Shown here piece by piece: positions 28,683 through 41,525 of a stretch of 64,000 bases of DNA. The notes under the pieces are model-generated. The model was not told the DNA's origin, searched no databases, and worked only from the letters and a program-made list of their open reading frames with translations. The stretch spans positions 26,350 through 90,349 of the forward strand of contig JAILPK010000012.1 of the NCBI GenBank assembly GCA_024699495.1, written 5' to 3'. Position 1 is the first letter of the stretch; every line of letters starts with the position of its first letter. This stretch comes from Bacteroidaceae bacterium (GTDB lineage Bacteria > Bacteroidota > Bacteroidia > Bacteroidales > Bacteroidaceae). The position numbers and the translations under genes are program-made.

Positions 28683-29912
28683 ATGGCAAAAAAGCAGGAA
28701 AACAGATGCTCTTTCTGCGGGCGCTCCTCAAGTGATGTGCGTCTGCTTATCAGCGGTCTTAGCGGTTTCATCTGCGAGGACTGCGCCAGGCAGGCATTCC
28801 ATGTAGCTGAGGAGTTTGAAAGCCAGAGCGCAAGCAAGAGCCCTCAGAGCATCGACTGGCGCTCACTGCCTAAGCCCGTGGATATAAAGGCACATCTTGA
28901 TCAGTATATCATCGGGCAGGACGACGCCAAGCGCTTCCTCAGCGTAGCTGTATATAATCACTACAAACGCCTCTCCCAGGCCAGTCAGGATGATGACGGC
29001 GTGGAGATTGAGAAAAGCAACATCATCATGGTCGGGCCCACAGGAACGGGCAAGACCCTGCTGGCACGTACCATCGCGCGTCTGCTTAAAGTGCCCTTCA
29101 CCATCGTGGATGCCACCGTATTCACCGAAGCCGGATATGTGGGCGAGGACGTGGAAAGTATCCTGAGCAGGCTGCTCCAGGTGGCCAACGATGATGTTCC
29201 ACAGGCAGAGCGCGGCATAGTGTTCATCGATGAGATAGACAAGATAGCCCGCAAGAGCGACAACCCGAGCATCACCCGCGACGTGAGCGGAGAGGGCGTA
29301 CAACAGGGACTGCTGAAACTGCTCGAGGGAACGGTGGTGAACGTACCTCCCAAGGGGGGACGCAAGCACCCGGACCAGAAATACACTCAGGTGGACACCC
29401 GCAACATACTGTTCATCTGCGGCGGCGCCTTCGACGGAATCGAGCGCAAGATAGCCCAGCGACTGAACACTCATGTCGTAGGTTATAACTCCGTGCAGAA
29501 CGTGGCTCAGATAGACCGCAAAGACCTGATGCAGTATATCCAGCCGCAAGACCTGAAGAGCTTCGGACTTATACCCGAAATCATCGGCCGACTGCCCGTG
29601 CTCACCTATCTCAACCCCCTGGATAGGGAGGCTCTTAGGCGTATTCTTACCGAGCCGCGCAACTCCATCATTAAACAGCAGGAAAAACTGTTTGCGATGG
29701 ACGGAATAGCACTTCATTTCGATGAAGATGCTCTCGAATATATCGTGGACAAAGCCGTAGAATACAAACTCGGGGCCCGCGGTTTGAGAAGCATCGTGGA
29801 GGCCATCATGATAACACCCCAGTTCGAGTTGCCCTCGTCTGGTGAAAAAGAGTTCACAGTTACTCTTGAATACGCAAAAAAGAGGATAGAGAAGGCAAAA
29901 ATTGTTGCCTAA
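28683..29912 (+). CDS. clpX: ClpX ATPase subunit of ClpXP
   Basis: 409 aa. N-terminal C4 zinc finger ([18 protein letters not shown], then FICEDCA), Walker [12 protein letters not shown] (about residue 117), Walker [10 protein letters not shown], pore loop around [10 protein letters not shown], sensor regions [14 protein letters not shown] and [12 protein letters not shown]. It unfolds and feeds substrates to ClpP. It is the last gene of the run, followed by a good terminator at 29923-29967. Confidence 0.97.
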   Translation: MAKKQENRCSFCGRSSSDVRLLISGLSGFICEDCARQAFHVAEEFESQSASKSPQSIDWRSLPKPVDIKAHLDQYIIGQDDAKRFLSVAVYNHYKRLSQASQDDDGVEIEKSNIIMVGPTGTGKTLLARTIARLLKVPFTIVDATVFTEAGYVGEDVESILSRLLQVANDDVPQAERGIVFIDEIDKIARKSDNPSITRDVSGEGVQQGLLKLLEGTVVNVPPKGGRKHPDQKYTQVDTRNILFICGGAFDGIERKIAQRLNTHVVGYNSVQNVAQIDRKDLMQYIQPQDLKSFGLIPEIIGRLPVLTYLNPLDREALRRILTEPRNSIIKQQEKLFAMDGIALHFDEDALEYIVDKAVEYKLGARGLRSIVEAIMITPQFELPSSGEKEFTVTLEYAKKRIEKAKIVA

Positions 29913-29922
29913 CCCACAAAAG

Positions 29923-29967
29923 AGGTCCTCAATCCTGCATTTTTTTGGTTTGAGGGCCTTTTTTTTA
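29923..29967 (+). terminator. Rho-independent terminator after clpX
   Basis: AGGTCCTCAA (29923-29932) pairs with TTGAGGGCCT (29950-29959), with one T-G pair. A run of eight Ts follows. It lies 11 bp past the clpX stop. Confidence 0.88.
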
Positions 29968-30011
29968 CTAAAAAATAGATAAAAAATTTGCAAGTTTGCA
30001 CTTTTTATCTA

Positions 30012-30019
30012 TAACTTTG
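30012..30019 (+). promoter_or_regulatory. Promoter -7 box (TAACTTTG) for recQ
   Basis: TAACTTTG 22 bp before the ATG at 30042, consistent with a short leader. Confidence 0.65.
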
Positions 30020-30041
30020 AAACCGCTAAGCGATATTGTAC

Positions 30042-32219
30042 ATGAACAAAGACATCAACCTTACAGATCAACTGAAGCACTATTTTGGCTTCGACTCCTT
30101 CAAGGGAGACCAGGAAGCCATAATAAGGAATCTGCTCAACGGGAGAGACACTTTTGTGTTGATGCCAACGGGCGGAGGCAAATCTATGTGTTACCAGTTG
30201 CCTGCGCTTATTATGGATGGCTGCGCCATCGTCATCTCACCGCTCATCGCCCTGATGAAAAACCAGGTCGATGCCATTAGGCAGGTGAGCGCCGACGACG
30301 GCATAGCCCACTTCATGAACTCTTCACTTAACCGTTCCGCACTGGATCTCGTGAAAAGCGATGTGCTGTCAGGGCGCACCAAACTGCTTTATGTTGCCCC
30401 AGAATCACTGACCAAGGACGAGAACATAGAATTTCTGCGTAACGTGAACATCTCATTCTACGCTGTGGATGAAGCCCACTGCATATCAGAATGGGGACAC
30501 GACTTCCGGCCTGAATACCGGCGTATCCGCCCCATAATCACAGAGATTGGGGAAGCGCCGCTGATTGCCCTTACGGCTACGGCCACCGACAAGGTGCGCG
30601 GCGACATCAAGAAGAACCTCGGCATGCCTGACGCCGACGAATTCCGCAGTTCCTTCAATCGCCCGAACCTTTACTATGAGGTACGACCGAAGACCAAGGA
30701 CATCGACAAGGAAATCATAAAATTCATAAAGCAAAACTCAGGCAAGAGCGGAATCATCTACTGCCTCTCACGCAAGAAGGTGGAAGAACTGGCCGAAGTG
30801 CTGCGGGCTAACGACATCAGCGCCAGTGCCTATCATGCCGGAATGGACACTCCGACACGCACACAGACCCAGGATGCCTTCATCATGGAGGAGACAGACG
30901 TGATTGTCGCCACAATAGCATTCGGGATGGGTATCGACAAACCCGACGTGCGGTTCGTAATCCATTATGACATTCCCAAGAGCCTTGAAGGGTATTATCA
31001 GGAGACAGGACGCGCCGGCCGCGACGGAGGCGAAGGCCGATGCATCACCTTCTACACATATAAGGACTTGCAAAAGCTGGAGAAATTTATGGAAGGTAAG
31101 CCTGTGGCTGAGCAGGATATCGGACGCCAGTTGCTGCAAGAGACGGCAGCCTATGCCGAGTCGAGCGTATGCCGCAGACGTCTGCTGCTGCATTACTTCG
31201 GAGAAGAATACCCCGAACCCAACTGCCATAACTGCGACAACTGTCTGCATCCCAAGCAACTGCAGGAAGCACACGACGAGCTGCAGCTGGCCCTGCGCGT
31301 GATTCAAGCTGTGAAGGAGAACTTCAAGGTGGATTACATCCTGAATATCCTCACCGGCCGCGCCACAGAAGAGATAAGTGCACACAACCACGACGACCTG
31401 GAGTTGTTCGGAGCGGGAGAAAAACACGAGGCCCGCTTCTGGAATGCTATCCTCAGGCAGGCTATGCTCGCCGGATATATTTACAAGGAGGTGGAGAACT
31501 ACGGACTGCTGAAACTGACGGCCTCCGGACGAGCCTTCATCAAGAAACCGCAGCCGTTCCAGTTCTCCGAGGACAACGACTTCGAAGACACCACCACCGA
31601 CTCTGAAGGAATGGGAGCTACGAGCGCTCTCGACACCCAGTTGTACGAGATGCTGAAGAGCCTGCGCAAGCAGGTGGCCAAGCAGAAGCAGATTCCGCCA
31701 TACGTGATATTCCAAGACTCAAGCCTCGAGTCTATGGCAACGATGTACCCTATAAACATAGAGGAACTCAAGACCATCCCCGGCGTCGGCGAGGGCAAGG
31801 CAAAACGCTACGGAGGAGCCTTCCTGGACCTGATCAACAAGTATGTTGAAGAGAACGAGATAGAGCGGATTGGCGACATGCGCGTCAGGACCGTTGCCAA
31901 CAAGTCGAAGAACAAGATTTTTATTGTTCAGGCCATAGACCGGAAAGTTGACTTGCAGGACATCGCGCGCTCCAAAGGCATGGAATTTGAGGATTTGCTC
32001 GAAGAACTTGATGCCATAGTTTATAGCGGCACCAAGCTCGATATCGATTACTATCTGCACGAAATCATGGATGAAGACCAGATAGAGGATATCTACGAGT
32101 ACTTCCGCGAGAGCGACACCGACAACATGGATGACGCACTCGACGAACTCGAAGCCGACTACCCCGAAGAATGGATTCGTCTGGTCCGCGTCAAGTTCAT
32201 CAGCGAGATGGCGAACTGA
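30042..32219 (+). CDS. recQ: ATP-dependent DNA helicase RecQ
   Basis: 725 aa from the ATG at 30042; a TTG two codons upstream is less likely. Helicase core: FKGDQEAIIRNLL (motif 0), MPTGGGKSMCYQLPA (Walker A, about residue 49), VDEAHCISEWGHDFRPEY (DEAH), TATATDKV, YCLSRKKVEELAEVL and QETGRAGRDG (VI). RecQ zinc-binding residues follow in CRRRLLLHYFGE and CHNCDNC, then the winged helix and an HRDC domain (DTQLYEMLKSLRKQVAKQKQ). An acidic C-terminal tail of about 110 residues extends past HRDC, as in other Bacteroidetes RecQ. Role: recombination and fork repair. Confidence 0.96.
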   Translation: MNKDINLTDQLKHYFGFDSFKGDQEAIIRNLLNGRDTFVLMPTGGGKSMCYQLPALIMDGCAIVISPLIALMKNQVDAIRQVSADDGIAHFMNSSLNRSALDLVKSDVLSGRTKLLYVAPESLTKDENIEFLRNVNISFYAVDEAHCISEWGHDFRPEYRRIRPIITEIGEAPLIALTATATDKVRGDIKKNLGMPDADEFRSSFNRPNLYYEVRPKTKDIDKEIIKFIKQNSGKSGIIYCLSRKKVEELAEVLRANDISASAYHAGMDTPTRTQTQDAFIMEETDVIVATIAFGMGIDKPDVRFVIHYDIPKSLEGYYQETGRAGRDGGEGRCITFYTYKDLQKLEKFMEGKPVAEQDIGRQLLQETAAYAESSVCRRRLLLHYFGEEYPEPNCHNCDNCLHPKQLQEAHDELQLALRVIQAVKENFKVDYILNILTGRATEEISAHNHDDLELFGAGEKHEARFWNAILRQAMLAGYIYKEVENYGLLKLTASGRAFIKKPQPFQFSEDNDFEDTTTDSEGMGATSALDTQLYEMLKSLRKQVAKQKQIPPYVIFQDSSLESMATMYPINIEELKTIPGVGEGKAKRYGGAFLDLINKYVEENEIERIGDMRVRTVANKSKNKIFIVQAIDRKVDLQDIARSKGMEFEDLLEELDAIVYSGTKLDIDYYLHEIMDEDQIEDIYEYFRESDTDNMDDALDELEADYPEEWIRLVRVKFISEMAN

Positions 32220-32264
32220 CTTCGCATGCCCGTCCCCCGTTAATCTGCGTTAATCTCTGTTTGA

Positions 32265-33818
<1,554 letters not shown>

Positions 33819-33839
33819 ATATTATTCCTTAATCCATAA

Positions 33840-35018
33840 ATGATGAAACACATCCTTTCATACGCCGCCCTGCTTCTCCTCTGTCCGGCTTATATGTCCG
33901 CACAGACGGAAGACCCGATTGTAATGCGAGTTGCAGGTTACGACGTGACACGCTCAGAATTTGAGTACAATTACAATAAGAACAACACCGACGGCGTAAT
34001 CGACAAGAAGACTGTGGATGAGTATGCACAGCTATTCGTGGACTACAAACTGAAGGTGCAGGCAGCGAAAGACGCCAGATTCGACACTATCACCTCCTTC
34101 CAGAAGGAGTTCCGCACCTACCGCGACCAGCAAATACGTCCGCTGCTCGTGCCCGAAGGAGCCGAAGAGGCTGAAGTGAGGAAGTATTACGAAGCACAGA
34201 AAAAACGCGTCGGAGACTCTTATCTCATCTTGCCAGCACACATCTTCCTGCCCATCAAGCAGCAGGCAAAAGCCGAAGAACAGGAAAAGGTGCACACCCG
34301 CATCGACTCCATATACAACGCGCTGCAGGGCGGGGCCGACTTCGCCGAACTGGCAAAGAAACACTCCGAGGACCGTATGACGGCCGCCCGGGGAGGTGTA
34401 ATCCAGTGGCTTGGTCCGAAAGACTTCCTTCCAGTGCTGGACTCCGTGGCTTACACTCTGCGCATAGGCGACGTGTCCAAACCGGTGCAGTCGCCGGTAG
34501 GCTGGCACATCATGAAGATGATGGATACCAAATGGCTCGAGCCTTACGACACGCTGGCACCCCTGATCCGCATACAACTGGCCGCCCGCGGCCTCAAAGA
34601 ATATCTCGAGAGGCAGGCCGTGGACAGCCTGACAAAGGCAAGCGGGAAGTCGGCCGAGCTGCTCATGGACGAGTTGGCAGACAAATATGCGGCTAAGGAC
34701 AATGACCTGAAGTATCTCATCAAGGAATACTACGACGGTCTGCTGCTCTTCGAACTGATGAGCAACAATGTGTGGCAGCCGGCCGCCGCGGACACCGTCT
34801 CCCTGGAGAAATATTTCAATAAGAACAAGAAGAAGTACCAACCGACAAAAGAAGAGTTGAAAGCCGGCAAGGCTAAGGTTAAAGAGTGGACGGAAGTGAG
34901 TTCACGGGTCGTGGCTGACCTGCAGGACGAACGCACGAAGGAGTATGTCAAGGAGTTGCGCAAACGCTACAAAGTTGAGATATTCAAGAAGGTACTAAAG
35001 ACTGTCAATAAACACTGA
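33840..35018 (+). CDS. Periplasmic PpiC/SurA-type peptidyl-prolyl isomerase, first copy
   Basis: 392 aa. Signal peptide MMKHILSYAALLLLCPAYMSAQ, cleaved near residue 22. After an N-terminal helical chaperone region comes one parvulin domain at about residues 135-230: SYLILPAHIFLPIK, DFAELAKKHSED, ARGGVIQWLGP and VQSPVGWHIMKMMD. The C-terminal 150 residues are helical and charged. Such proteins escort outer-membrane proteins across the periplasm. The stop overlaps the next ATG by one base, pairing it with a second PPIase. Confidence 0.92.
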   Translation: MMKHILSYAALLLLCPAYMSAQTEDPIVMRVAGYDVTRSEFEYNYNKNNTDGVIDKKTVDEYAQLFVDYKLKVQAAKDARFDTITSFQKEFRTYRDQQIRPLLVPEGAEEAEVRKYYEAQKKRVGDSYLILPAHIFLPIKQQAKAEEQEKVHTRIDSIYNALQGGADFAELAKKHSEDRMTAARGGVIQWLGPKDFLPVLDSVAYTLRIGDVSKPVQSPVGWHIMKMMDTKWLEPYDTLAPLIRIQLAARGLKEYLERQAVDSLTKASGKSAELLMDELADKYAAKDNDLKYLIKEYYDGLLLFELMSNNVWQPAAADTVSLEKYFNKNKKKYQPTKEELKAGKAKVKEWTEVSSRVVADLQDERTKEYVKELRKRYKVEIFKKVLKTVNKH

Positions 35019-36412
35019 TGAAGCATCTGAATTTCATAGCAGCTGTGCTGACGTATATGGCAGTTCTTGCCATCTACCCGGCAACTTCACTCGCCCAAGG
35101 CACCAGACCAGGGGTGATAGACGAGGTTATTTGGGTGGTGGGAGACGATGCCATTCTGCTCAGCGACATCGAAAAGATGCGCACATCAGGTGAACGCATC
35201 AACGGCAACCCCTACTGCGTCATACCCGAACAGTTGGCCGTGCAGAAACTCTATCTCCACCAGGCTGCGCTCGACTCCATCAATGTACCGGATGAACAGG
35301 TAAACCAGTATGTAGAGATGCAGATACAGGAGTGGACCATGGCAGCCGGTTCGGCAGAGAAGCTCGAAGAATACCGCGGCATGACAATGGCTCAAATCAA
35401 GGAGGAACTGTTCGACCAGCTGAAATCCTACCAGATAGTACGCAACGAGCGTCAGCATCTCACCGAGCATATCAAGGTGACTCCGTCAGACGTGCGCCAG
35501 TTCTTCAAGACTGTGAAAGAAGACTCACTGCCTCTGATACCCACACAGGTGGAGGTGGAGCTTCTGGCTGAGCGCCCCCGTATATCGCAGGAAGAACTGG
35601 ACCGCGTCAAAGGCGACCTGCGCGACTATACCGAGAGGATAAACAAAGGAGAGACGTCATTCTCCACACTCGCCATCCTCTACAGCGAGGACCCGGGGAC
35701 AGCACGCCAGGGAGGCGAAATGCCGTTCATGGGACGAGGAACTTTGGACCCTGCCTTCGCCAATGTGGCTTGGAGCCTGCAGGACACAAAGAAGGTGTCG
35801 AAGATTGTGGAGTCAGAATTCGGATTCCATATAATACAGCTCATCGAGAGGCGCGGCGACAAACTGAAACTGCGCCACATACTCAAACGGCCGCAAGTGG
35901 ACCAGAAAGACATCGATGCAAGTCTGCTGCGTCTTGACTCCATAGCTCAGGACATCCGCGAAAACAAATTCACGTTCGAGGATGCTGCCACCACACTCTC
36001 CGAGGACAAGGACTCCCGCATGAACCGGGGACTGATGACCAACCTGCTGAGAGACGACAACGGCGATGTTTATGACCGCACCTCACGCTTCAAGATGGGC
36101 GAGCTGCCCACCGAAATAGCACGTGTGGTCGAGGGCCTCGATGTGGGCGAGATATCCAAACCGTTTGTGATGACTGATCCGCGCAGCGGAAAGACACAAT
36201 GCTGCCTCGTGAAGCTCAGAGCCCGTATAAAACAGCATTATGCAAGCATCACCGAGGACTTTCAGGTGCTGAAGGAAATCGTAGAGAACCACAAGAAACA
36301 GGAGTTTCTTGACAATTGGATCCGCGAAAAGCAGAAGTCCACTTATATCCGCATCAACCCGGAATGGAAACTGGACTGCGACTTCATCTATCCCGGCTGG
36401 ATCAAAGAATAA
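35018..36412 (+). CDS. SurA-like periplasmic peptidyl-prolyl isomerase, second copy
   Basis: 464 aa. Signal peptide to about residue 26 (TSLAQ). The SurA N-terminal chaperone domain starts at DEVIWVVGDDAILLSDIEK. A first parvulin domain is at about 170-285 (FSTLAILYSEDPGTARQGG, VESEFGFHIIQLIERRG). A second parvulin-like region follows (LKLRHILKRPQVDQKDID, DAATTLSEDKDSRMNRG). Two parvulin domains plus the N-terminal module match SurA. It acts in outer-membrane protein folding and is coupled to the preceding gene (TGATG). Confidence 0.9.
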   Translation: MKHLNFIAAVLTYMAVLAIYPATSLAQGTRPGVIDEVIWVVGDDAILLSDIEKMRTSGERINGNPYCVIPEQLAVQKLYLHQAALDSINVPDEQVNQYVEMQIQEWTMAAGSAEKLEEYRGMTMAQIKEELFDQLKSYQIVRNERQHLTEHIKVTPSDVRQFFKTVKEDSLPLIPTQVEVELLAERPRISQEELDRVKGDLRDYTERINKGETSFSTLAILYSEDPGTARQGGEMPFMGRGTLDPAFANVAWSLQDTKKVSKIVESEFGFHIIQLIERRGDKLKLRHILKRPQVDQKDIDASLLRLDSIAQDIRENKFTFEDAATTLSEDKDSRMNRGLMTNLLRDDNGDVYDRTSRFKMGELPTEIARVVEGLDVGEISKPFVMTDPRSGKTQCCLVKLRARIKQHYASITEDFQVLKEIVENHKKQEFLDNWIREKQKSTYIRINPEWKLDCDFIYPGWIKE

Positions 36413-36423
36413 CATACTTTCTG

Positions 36424-36430
36424 AAGGAGG
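36424..36430 (+). promoter_or_regulatory. Shine-Dalgarno AAGGAGG deciding a GTG start
   Basis: A perfect AAGGAGG lies 9 bp before the GTG at 36440. The nearer ATG at 36432 runs into a stop after three codons. Strong ribosome sites are uncommon in this window. Confidence 0.7.
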
Positions 36431-36439
36431 AATGCGAAC

Positions 36440-38140
36440 GTGAAGGCAAGAGGAATAGGCATCTGCATAGCCGTCTGCATGGTTGGCTGCCTCATGGCCG
36501 CCATACCACAGAAGCGCACACCCGACAAGAAACGCGGAAACAAAGACACACGCGTAATCCTCATCCATTCAGACAAGCTGTATTTCAAACAGAGAAGCAA
36601 CCCCGACGCACAGATTCTGGTCGGAAACGTATGCTTCCACCATGACGGAGCCGTACTCACGTGCGACTCTGCACTCTATTATGAGGCCAGCAACTCCTTC
36701 GACGCTTTCGGACATGTGCACATGATCCAGAGCGACACACTCGACCTCGTGTCCGACGTGTTGTTCTACAACGGCTTCGACCAGCTGGCAAGGGCGCGCT
36801 ACAATGTGATACTCAAACACACGAAGAACCCGAAGGACATCAGCCGCCTCTACTGCGACTCGCTCGACTACGACCGCATCTATGACCTGGGTTATTTCTT
36901 CGAGGGCGGACGGCTCGTGGACAACAAAAACACTCTGACGAGCGAATGGGGACAATACAGCCCCGGAACCCGCGAGGCCGTGTTCAACTACAATGTGGAA
37001 CTCAAAGGAGAAAACTTCACCCTAATCTCGGACACACTGCATTACAACACGGGGTCCAACATCGCAAATATCGTGGGGCGCTCGAATATAGACAGCGGCG
37101 ACAACCACATATACTCGGAGAACGGCACCTACGACACCAACAACGACCACGCAGTGCTGCTGGACCGCTCCATAGTGCAGAACAAAGGGCGCAACATCAC
37201 CGGCGACTCACTCGACTACGTGGGCAAAGACTCCATATCGCGGGCCTTCGGCAACGTGGTATATATCGATGAGGTGAACAAGAATATGTTCAAGGGAGGA
37301 TATGCTATGTTCGATGACATCAACGACTTTGCCGAAGCAACCGACAGCGCAGTGCTCATCGACTACTCACAGCGCGACACCTTCTATTGCCACGCAGACA
37401 CCTTCAGGATGTATTCCTATGACGTAAACACCGATAGCGTGTGGCGCGAGATGCGTGCCTACTTCCACGTACGAGCCTTCCGCAAGGACATCCAAGCCGT
37501 GTGCGACTCCATGGTGTATATATCCCTGGATTCCTGCCTGACCATGTATCGAGACCCCATAGTGTGGCAAAACGGACAGCAGCTCTTAGGCGAGGAGATA
37601 AAGGTGTGGATGAATGACAGCACCATCGACTCCACGCAGGTAATCCGCCAGGCTCTCTCCGTGGAACGCATAGACAGCATAAAATACAACCAGATCACAG
37701 GCAACCTGATGCACAGTTATTTTCTCGACGGGAAGATGGACTGGACATGGGTTGACGGGAATGTGCTTGTGAATTATTTCATGTATGACGATGACAGTCT
37801 GCTCATTGGCATGAACCACCTCGAGAGCACCGAATTGCGCCTCTATATGAACCGCGATACAAGTCGTCTGCGTAAGATATTCACCCCTGGAGGCACCGGC
37901 AAACTGTCGCCCTTCGGACTGGTGTCAAGCACAGAGCGCTATCTGGAGAATTTTGTGTGGTTCGACTATGTCCGGCCCCTGCACAAAGACGACATCTGGG
38001 AGTGGAGGCCAAAGAAAGCCGGCACCGAACTGAAAGCCTCCGTGCGGCGGGCGCCACCCAAACAGAAACTCGGCAACAAGCCACAAGACAAAGACAAGCC
38101 GGCGCCGAAAGGCAAGTTCCAACCCTCAAAGTCCAAATAA
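36440..38140 (+). CDS. OstA-like (LptA/LptD N-terminal fold) protein
   Basis: 566 aa with a GTG start supported by an AAGGAGG ribosome site. A short hydrophobic signal (GIGICIAVCMVGCLMAA) is followed by repeated OstA/LptA-type beta-jellyroll strands: VILIHSDKLYFKQRSNPDAQ, ILVGNVCFHHDGAVLTCDSA, NVELKGENFTLISDTLHYN and RGRNITGDSLDY-like repeats. The tail of about 45 residues is Lys/Pro-rich. In Bacteroidetes this large protein likely supplies the periplasmic LPS bridge with LptC. It follows the SurA-like gene by 27 bp, linking LPS and outer-membrane protein assembly. Confidence 0.85.
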   Translation: MKARGIGICIAVCMVGCLMAAIPQKRTPDKKRGNKDTRVILIHSDKLYFKQRSNPDAQILVGNVCFHHDGAVLTCDSALYYEASNSFDAFGHVHMIQSDTLDLVSDVLFYNGFDQLARARYNVILKHTKNPKDISRLYCDSLDYDRIYDLGYFFEGGRLVDNKNTLTSEWGQYSPGTREAVFNYNVELKGENFTLISDTLHYNTGSNIANIVGRSNIDSGDNHIYSENGTYDTNNDHAVLLDRSIVQNKGRNITGDSLDYVGKDSISRAFGNVVYIDEVNKNMFKGGYAMFDDINDFAEATDSAVLIDYSQRDTFYCHADTFRMYSYDVNTDSVWREMRAYFHVRAFRKDIQAVCDSMVYISLDSCLTMYRDPIVWQNGQQLLGEEIKVWMNDSTIDSTQVIRQALSVERIDSIKYNQITGNLMHSYFLDGKMDWTWVDGNVLVNYFMYDDDSLLIGMNHLESTELRLYMNRDTSRLRKIFTPGGTGKLSPFGLVSSTERYLENFVWFDYVRPLHKDDIWEWRPKKAGTELKASVRRAPPKQKLGNKPQDKDKPAPKGKFQPSKSK

Positions 38141-38180
38141 TCATCTGCTAATCCGACAACAAAATAAATACTGATATCTT

Positions 38181-38489
38181 ATGGGGCTTTTTTCAACAAG
38201 AGAACCTCGACGCTTCAGAGGCGTTCACATCTACACGTCAGAGCGTAAGGACAAACTGGACAAGCTCGTAGCCGAGGCGAAGCGCGAAGAGATGCGCGAG
38301 AAGGGTGAGCATGTGGAATATACCCCTGACATAGAGTCATATCGCGGTAAATTCACACAGAACTCATCGCGACTCAGCCGATTCACCGATCCCGAACGAC
38401 GACGCCTCCACCCTGGAGTGGCCATTGCCCTGATTGTGGTGCTCGTCATCGTTTGGCATTGGATAATGACTGGTTCATTCAGATTCTGA
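38181..38489 (+). CDS. Small conserved membrane protein, function unknown
   Basis: 102 aa. The cytoplasmic part is charged and helical (SERKDKLDKLVAEAKREEMR, then VEYTPDIESYRGKF and RFTDPERRRLHPG). A single C-terminal membrane helix follows at about residues 79-97 (VAIALIVVLVIVWHWIM). I recognise no named family, but a tail-anchored protein between an OstA-like gene and mutL is plausible for this order. It lies 4 bp before mutL and 40 bp after the OstA-like gene. Confidence 0.75.
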   Translation: MGLFSTREPRRFRGVHIYTSERKDKLDKLVAEAKREEMREKGEHVEYTPDIESYRGKFTQNSSRLSRFTDPERRRLHPGVAIALIVVLVIVWHWIMTGSFRF

Positions 38490-38493
38490 ACAG

Positions 38494-40332
38494 ATGGATA
38501 TAATACATCTCCTACCCGATTCCGTAGCTAACCAGATTGCAGCTGGTGAGGTTATACAGCGTCCGGCTTCCGTAATAAAGGAGCTGGTAGAGAACGCCGT
38601 GGATGCAGGCGCCGAGCACATCGACATCGTAATTGTAGATGCAGGGCGGACCTCCATCCAGGTCGTGGATGACGGGAAGGGGATGAGCGAGACCGACGCC
38701 CGTCTGGCTTTCGAACGCCATGCCACAAGCAAAATCAGGCAGGCATCGGACCTCTTTGCCCTCACCACAATGGGGTTCCGCGGTGAAGCTCTGCCCAGCA
38801 TCGCAGCAGTAAGCCAGGTACAGCTGACCACGCGCACTGCAGACGAGGACCTCGGCACCTGCCTTATGATCGAGGGATCGAAGGTAGTCAGTCAGGAGCC
38901 TGCGGCATGCGCCGTCGGGTCCAGTTTCGTCATTCGCAACCTCTTCTTCAACACCCCCGCACGACGCAAGTTCCTGAAGACCAACCAGACCGAACTGAAC
39001 AACATCATCGCCGAGGTGGAACGCATAGTGCTGGTGCATCCGGAGACGGCCTTCACGCTCACGTCTAACGGCACCACGCTGATGAACCTCAATTCGTCCA
39101 ACTACAAACAGCGAATCGGCAATGTGTTCGGACAGAAGGTGGCCAGCGCACTGCTCGATGTGTTCGTTGAGACGCCAATTGTAAAACTCCAAGGGCTGGT
39201 GGGCAAACCGGAGTCGGCACGCAGACGCGGCGCGCAGCAGTTCTTCTTCGTGAACAGCCGTTACATGCGCCACCCATACTTTCACAAGGCGGTGCAGGAG
39301 GCATTCACCTCTCTTGTTCCATCCGAAGAACAAGTACCTTATTTCCTGTATCTCACCGTCAACCCCGAAGAGATTGACGTGAACATACACCCGACAAAAA
39401 CTGAAATAAAATTCGAAAACGAACAGGCTATATGGCAGATTATAACAGCTGCTGTGCGCGAGGCACTGGGACGCTTCAATGCCGTTCCGACCATCGACTT
39501 TGACACCGAAGGCCGCCCCGAAATTCCTGTTTTCGACCCCTCATACAACAAGGTGGCACCAAGGCCGCAGGTGCAGATAGACACCAACTTCAACCCCTTT
39601 GGCAACGGAAGCAGCAGCGGCAACAGTAGCGCGTACCAAACAGAGAGAGGACGTTTTGCCACTCAGATGTTTAATCCAGAATACGACCTTAGCGATGAAC
39701 CAAGCGCCCTACCTGAAGCAAAAGGGACACCAGCAGGGGATCAGACATTCCTCTTCCCGCAGGAAGACACCAGCACCGAGCATTATCAGTTTAAAGGTCA
39801 ATATATCATGACTGCAGCCCACTCCGGACTGATGATTATCGACCAGCACAGAGCTCACGTGCGAGTGCTGCACGACAGATATATCTCCGAACTGTCCAAG
39901 TCTCCCCTGCCTTCACAGCGCCTGCTCTTCCCCGACCTTATAACGCTCACGGCTGCTGAATCGGCAACGCTGCAGTCTATAAACGGAATTCTCGAACGCC
40001 TCGGATTTGAAATCACATCACTCGGCGGAGGCTCTTGGAATATAACTGCCACTCCGGCCGGAATGGAAGGAGTTGACCCGCAGCGGCTCGTGGCCGACCT
40101 GATTGCAGAAGCTGCAGAGCGCGGCGGCTCACCGTCAGACCAACTGATTTCAAAGCTCGCACTCGTCATGGCCCGTTCGGCTGCCATCCCAGCCGGTCAG
40201 GTGCTCTCAGCCAAGGAGATGCAGGAACTGGTCAACCAACTGTTTGCCACATCCAACCCCAACCTGACCCCCAACGGACAACCCATCATTGCCATCCTCC
40301 CGCAGGAAAGCATCGACAAGATGTTCGGGTAA
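38494..40332 (+). CDS. mutL: DNA mismatch repair protein MutL
   Basis: 612 aa. The N-terminal GHKL ATPase motifs are intact: ENAVDAGAEHID, VDDGKGM, FERHATSKI, TMGFRGEALPSIA, and the MutL-family NTPARRKFLK. A linker at about 340-425 leads to the C-terminal dimerisation domain. The endonuclease motif DQHA(x)2E(x)4E reads DQHRAHVRVLHD from residue 450, so the Ala and first Glu are lost. The CPHGRP metal motif reads TPNGQP at 592-597. It should act as an ATPase coordinator of repair without its own nicking activity. Confidence 0.95.
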   Translation: MDIIHLLPDSVANQIAAGEVIQRPASVIKELVENAVDAGAEHIDIVIVDAGRTSIQVVDDGKGMSETDARLAFERHATSKIRQASDLFALTTMGFRGEALPSIAAVSQVQLTTRTADEDLGTCLMIEGSKVVSQEPAACAVGSSFVIRNLFFNTPARRKFLKTNQTELNNIIAEVERIVLVHPETAFTLTSNGTTLMNLNSSNYKQRIGNVFGQKVASALLDVFVETPIVKLQGLVGKPESARRRGAQQFFFVNSRYMRHPYFHKAVQEAFTSLVPSEEQVPYFLYLTVNPEEIDVNIHPTKTEIKFENEQAIWQIITAAVREALGRFNAVPTIDFDTEGRPEIPVFDPSYNKVAPRPQVQIDTNFNPFGNGSSSGNSSAYQTERGRFATQMFNPEYDLSDEPSALPEAKGTPAGDQTFLFPQEDTSTEHYQFKGQYIMTAAHSGLMIIDQHRAHVRVLHDRYISELSKSPLPSQRLLFPDLITLTAAESATLQSINGILERLGFEITSLGGGSWNITATPAGMEGVDPQRLVADLIAEAAERGGSPSDQLISKLALVMARSAAIPAGQVLSAKEMQELVNQLFATSNPNLTPNGQPIIAILPQESIDKMFG

Positions 40333-40409
40333 AACAGAAGAAGAAATAAGAAGAAATCATATTCCCCGCAAGCACGAAACTGTTCCCCAGGCGGCTATCG
40401 GGGGCCTAA

Positions 40410-41504
<1,095 letters not shown>

Positions 41505-41525
41505 ATCCCAGCCCAACAGAACTTC

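Noticed and set aside
36432..36443. ATG at 36432 as the start of the OstA-like gene
   Set aside because: It is followed by a TGA stop after three codons; the GTG at 36440 has the proper ribosome-site spacing.
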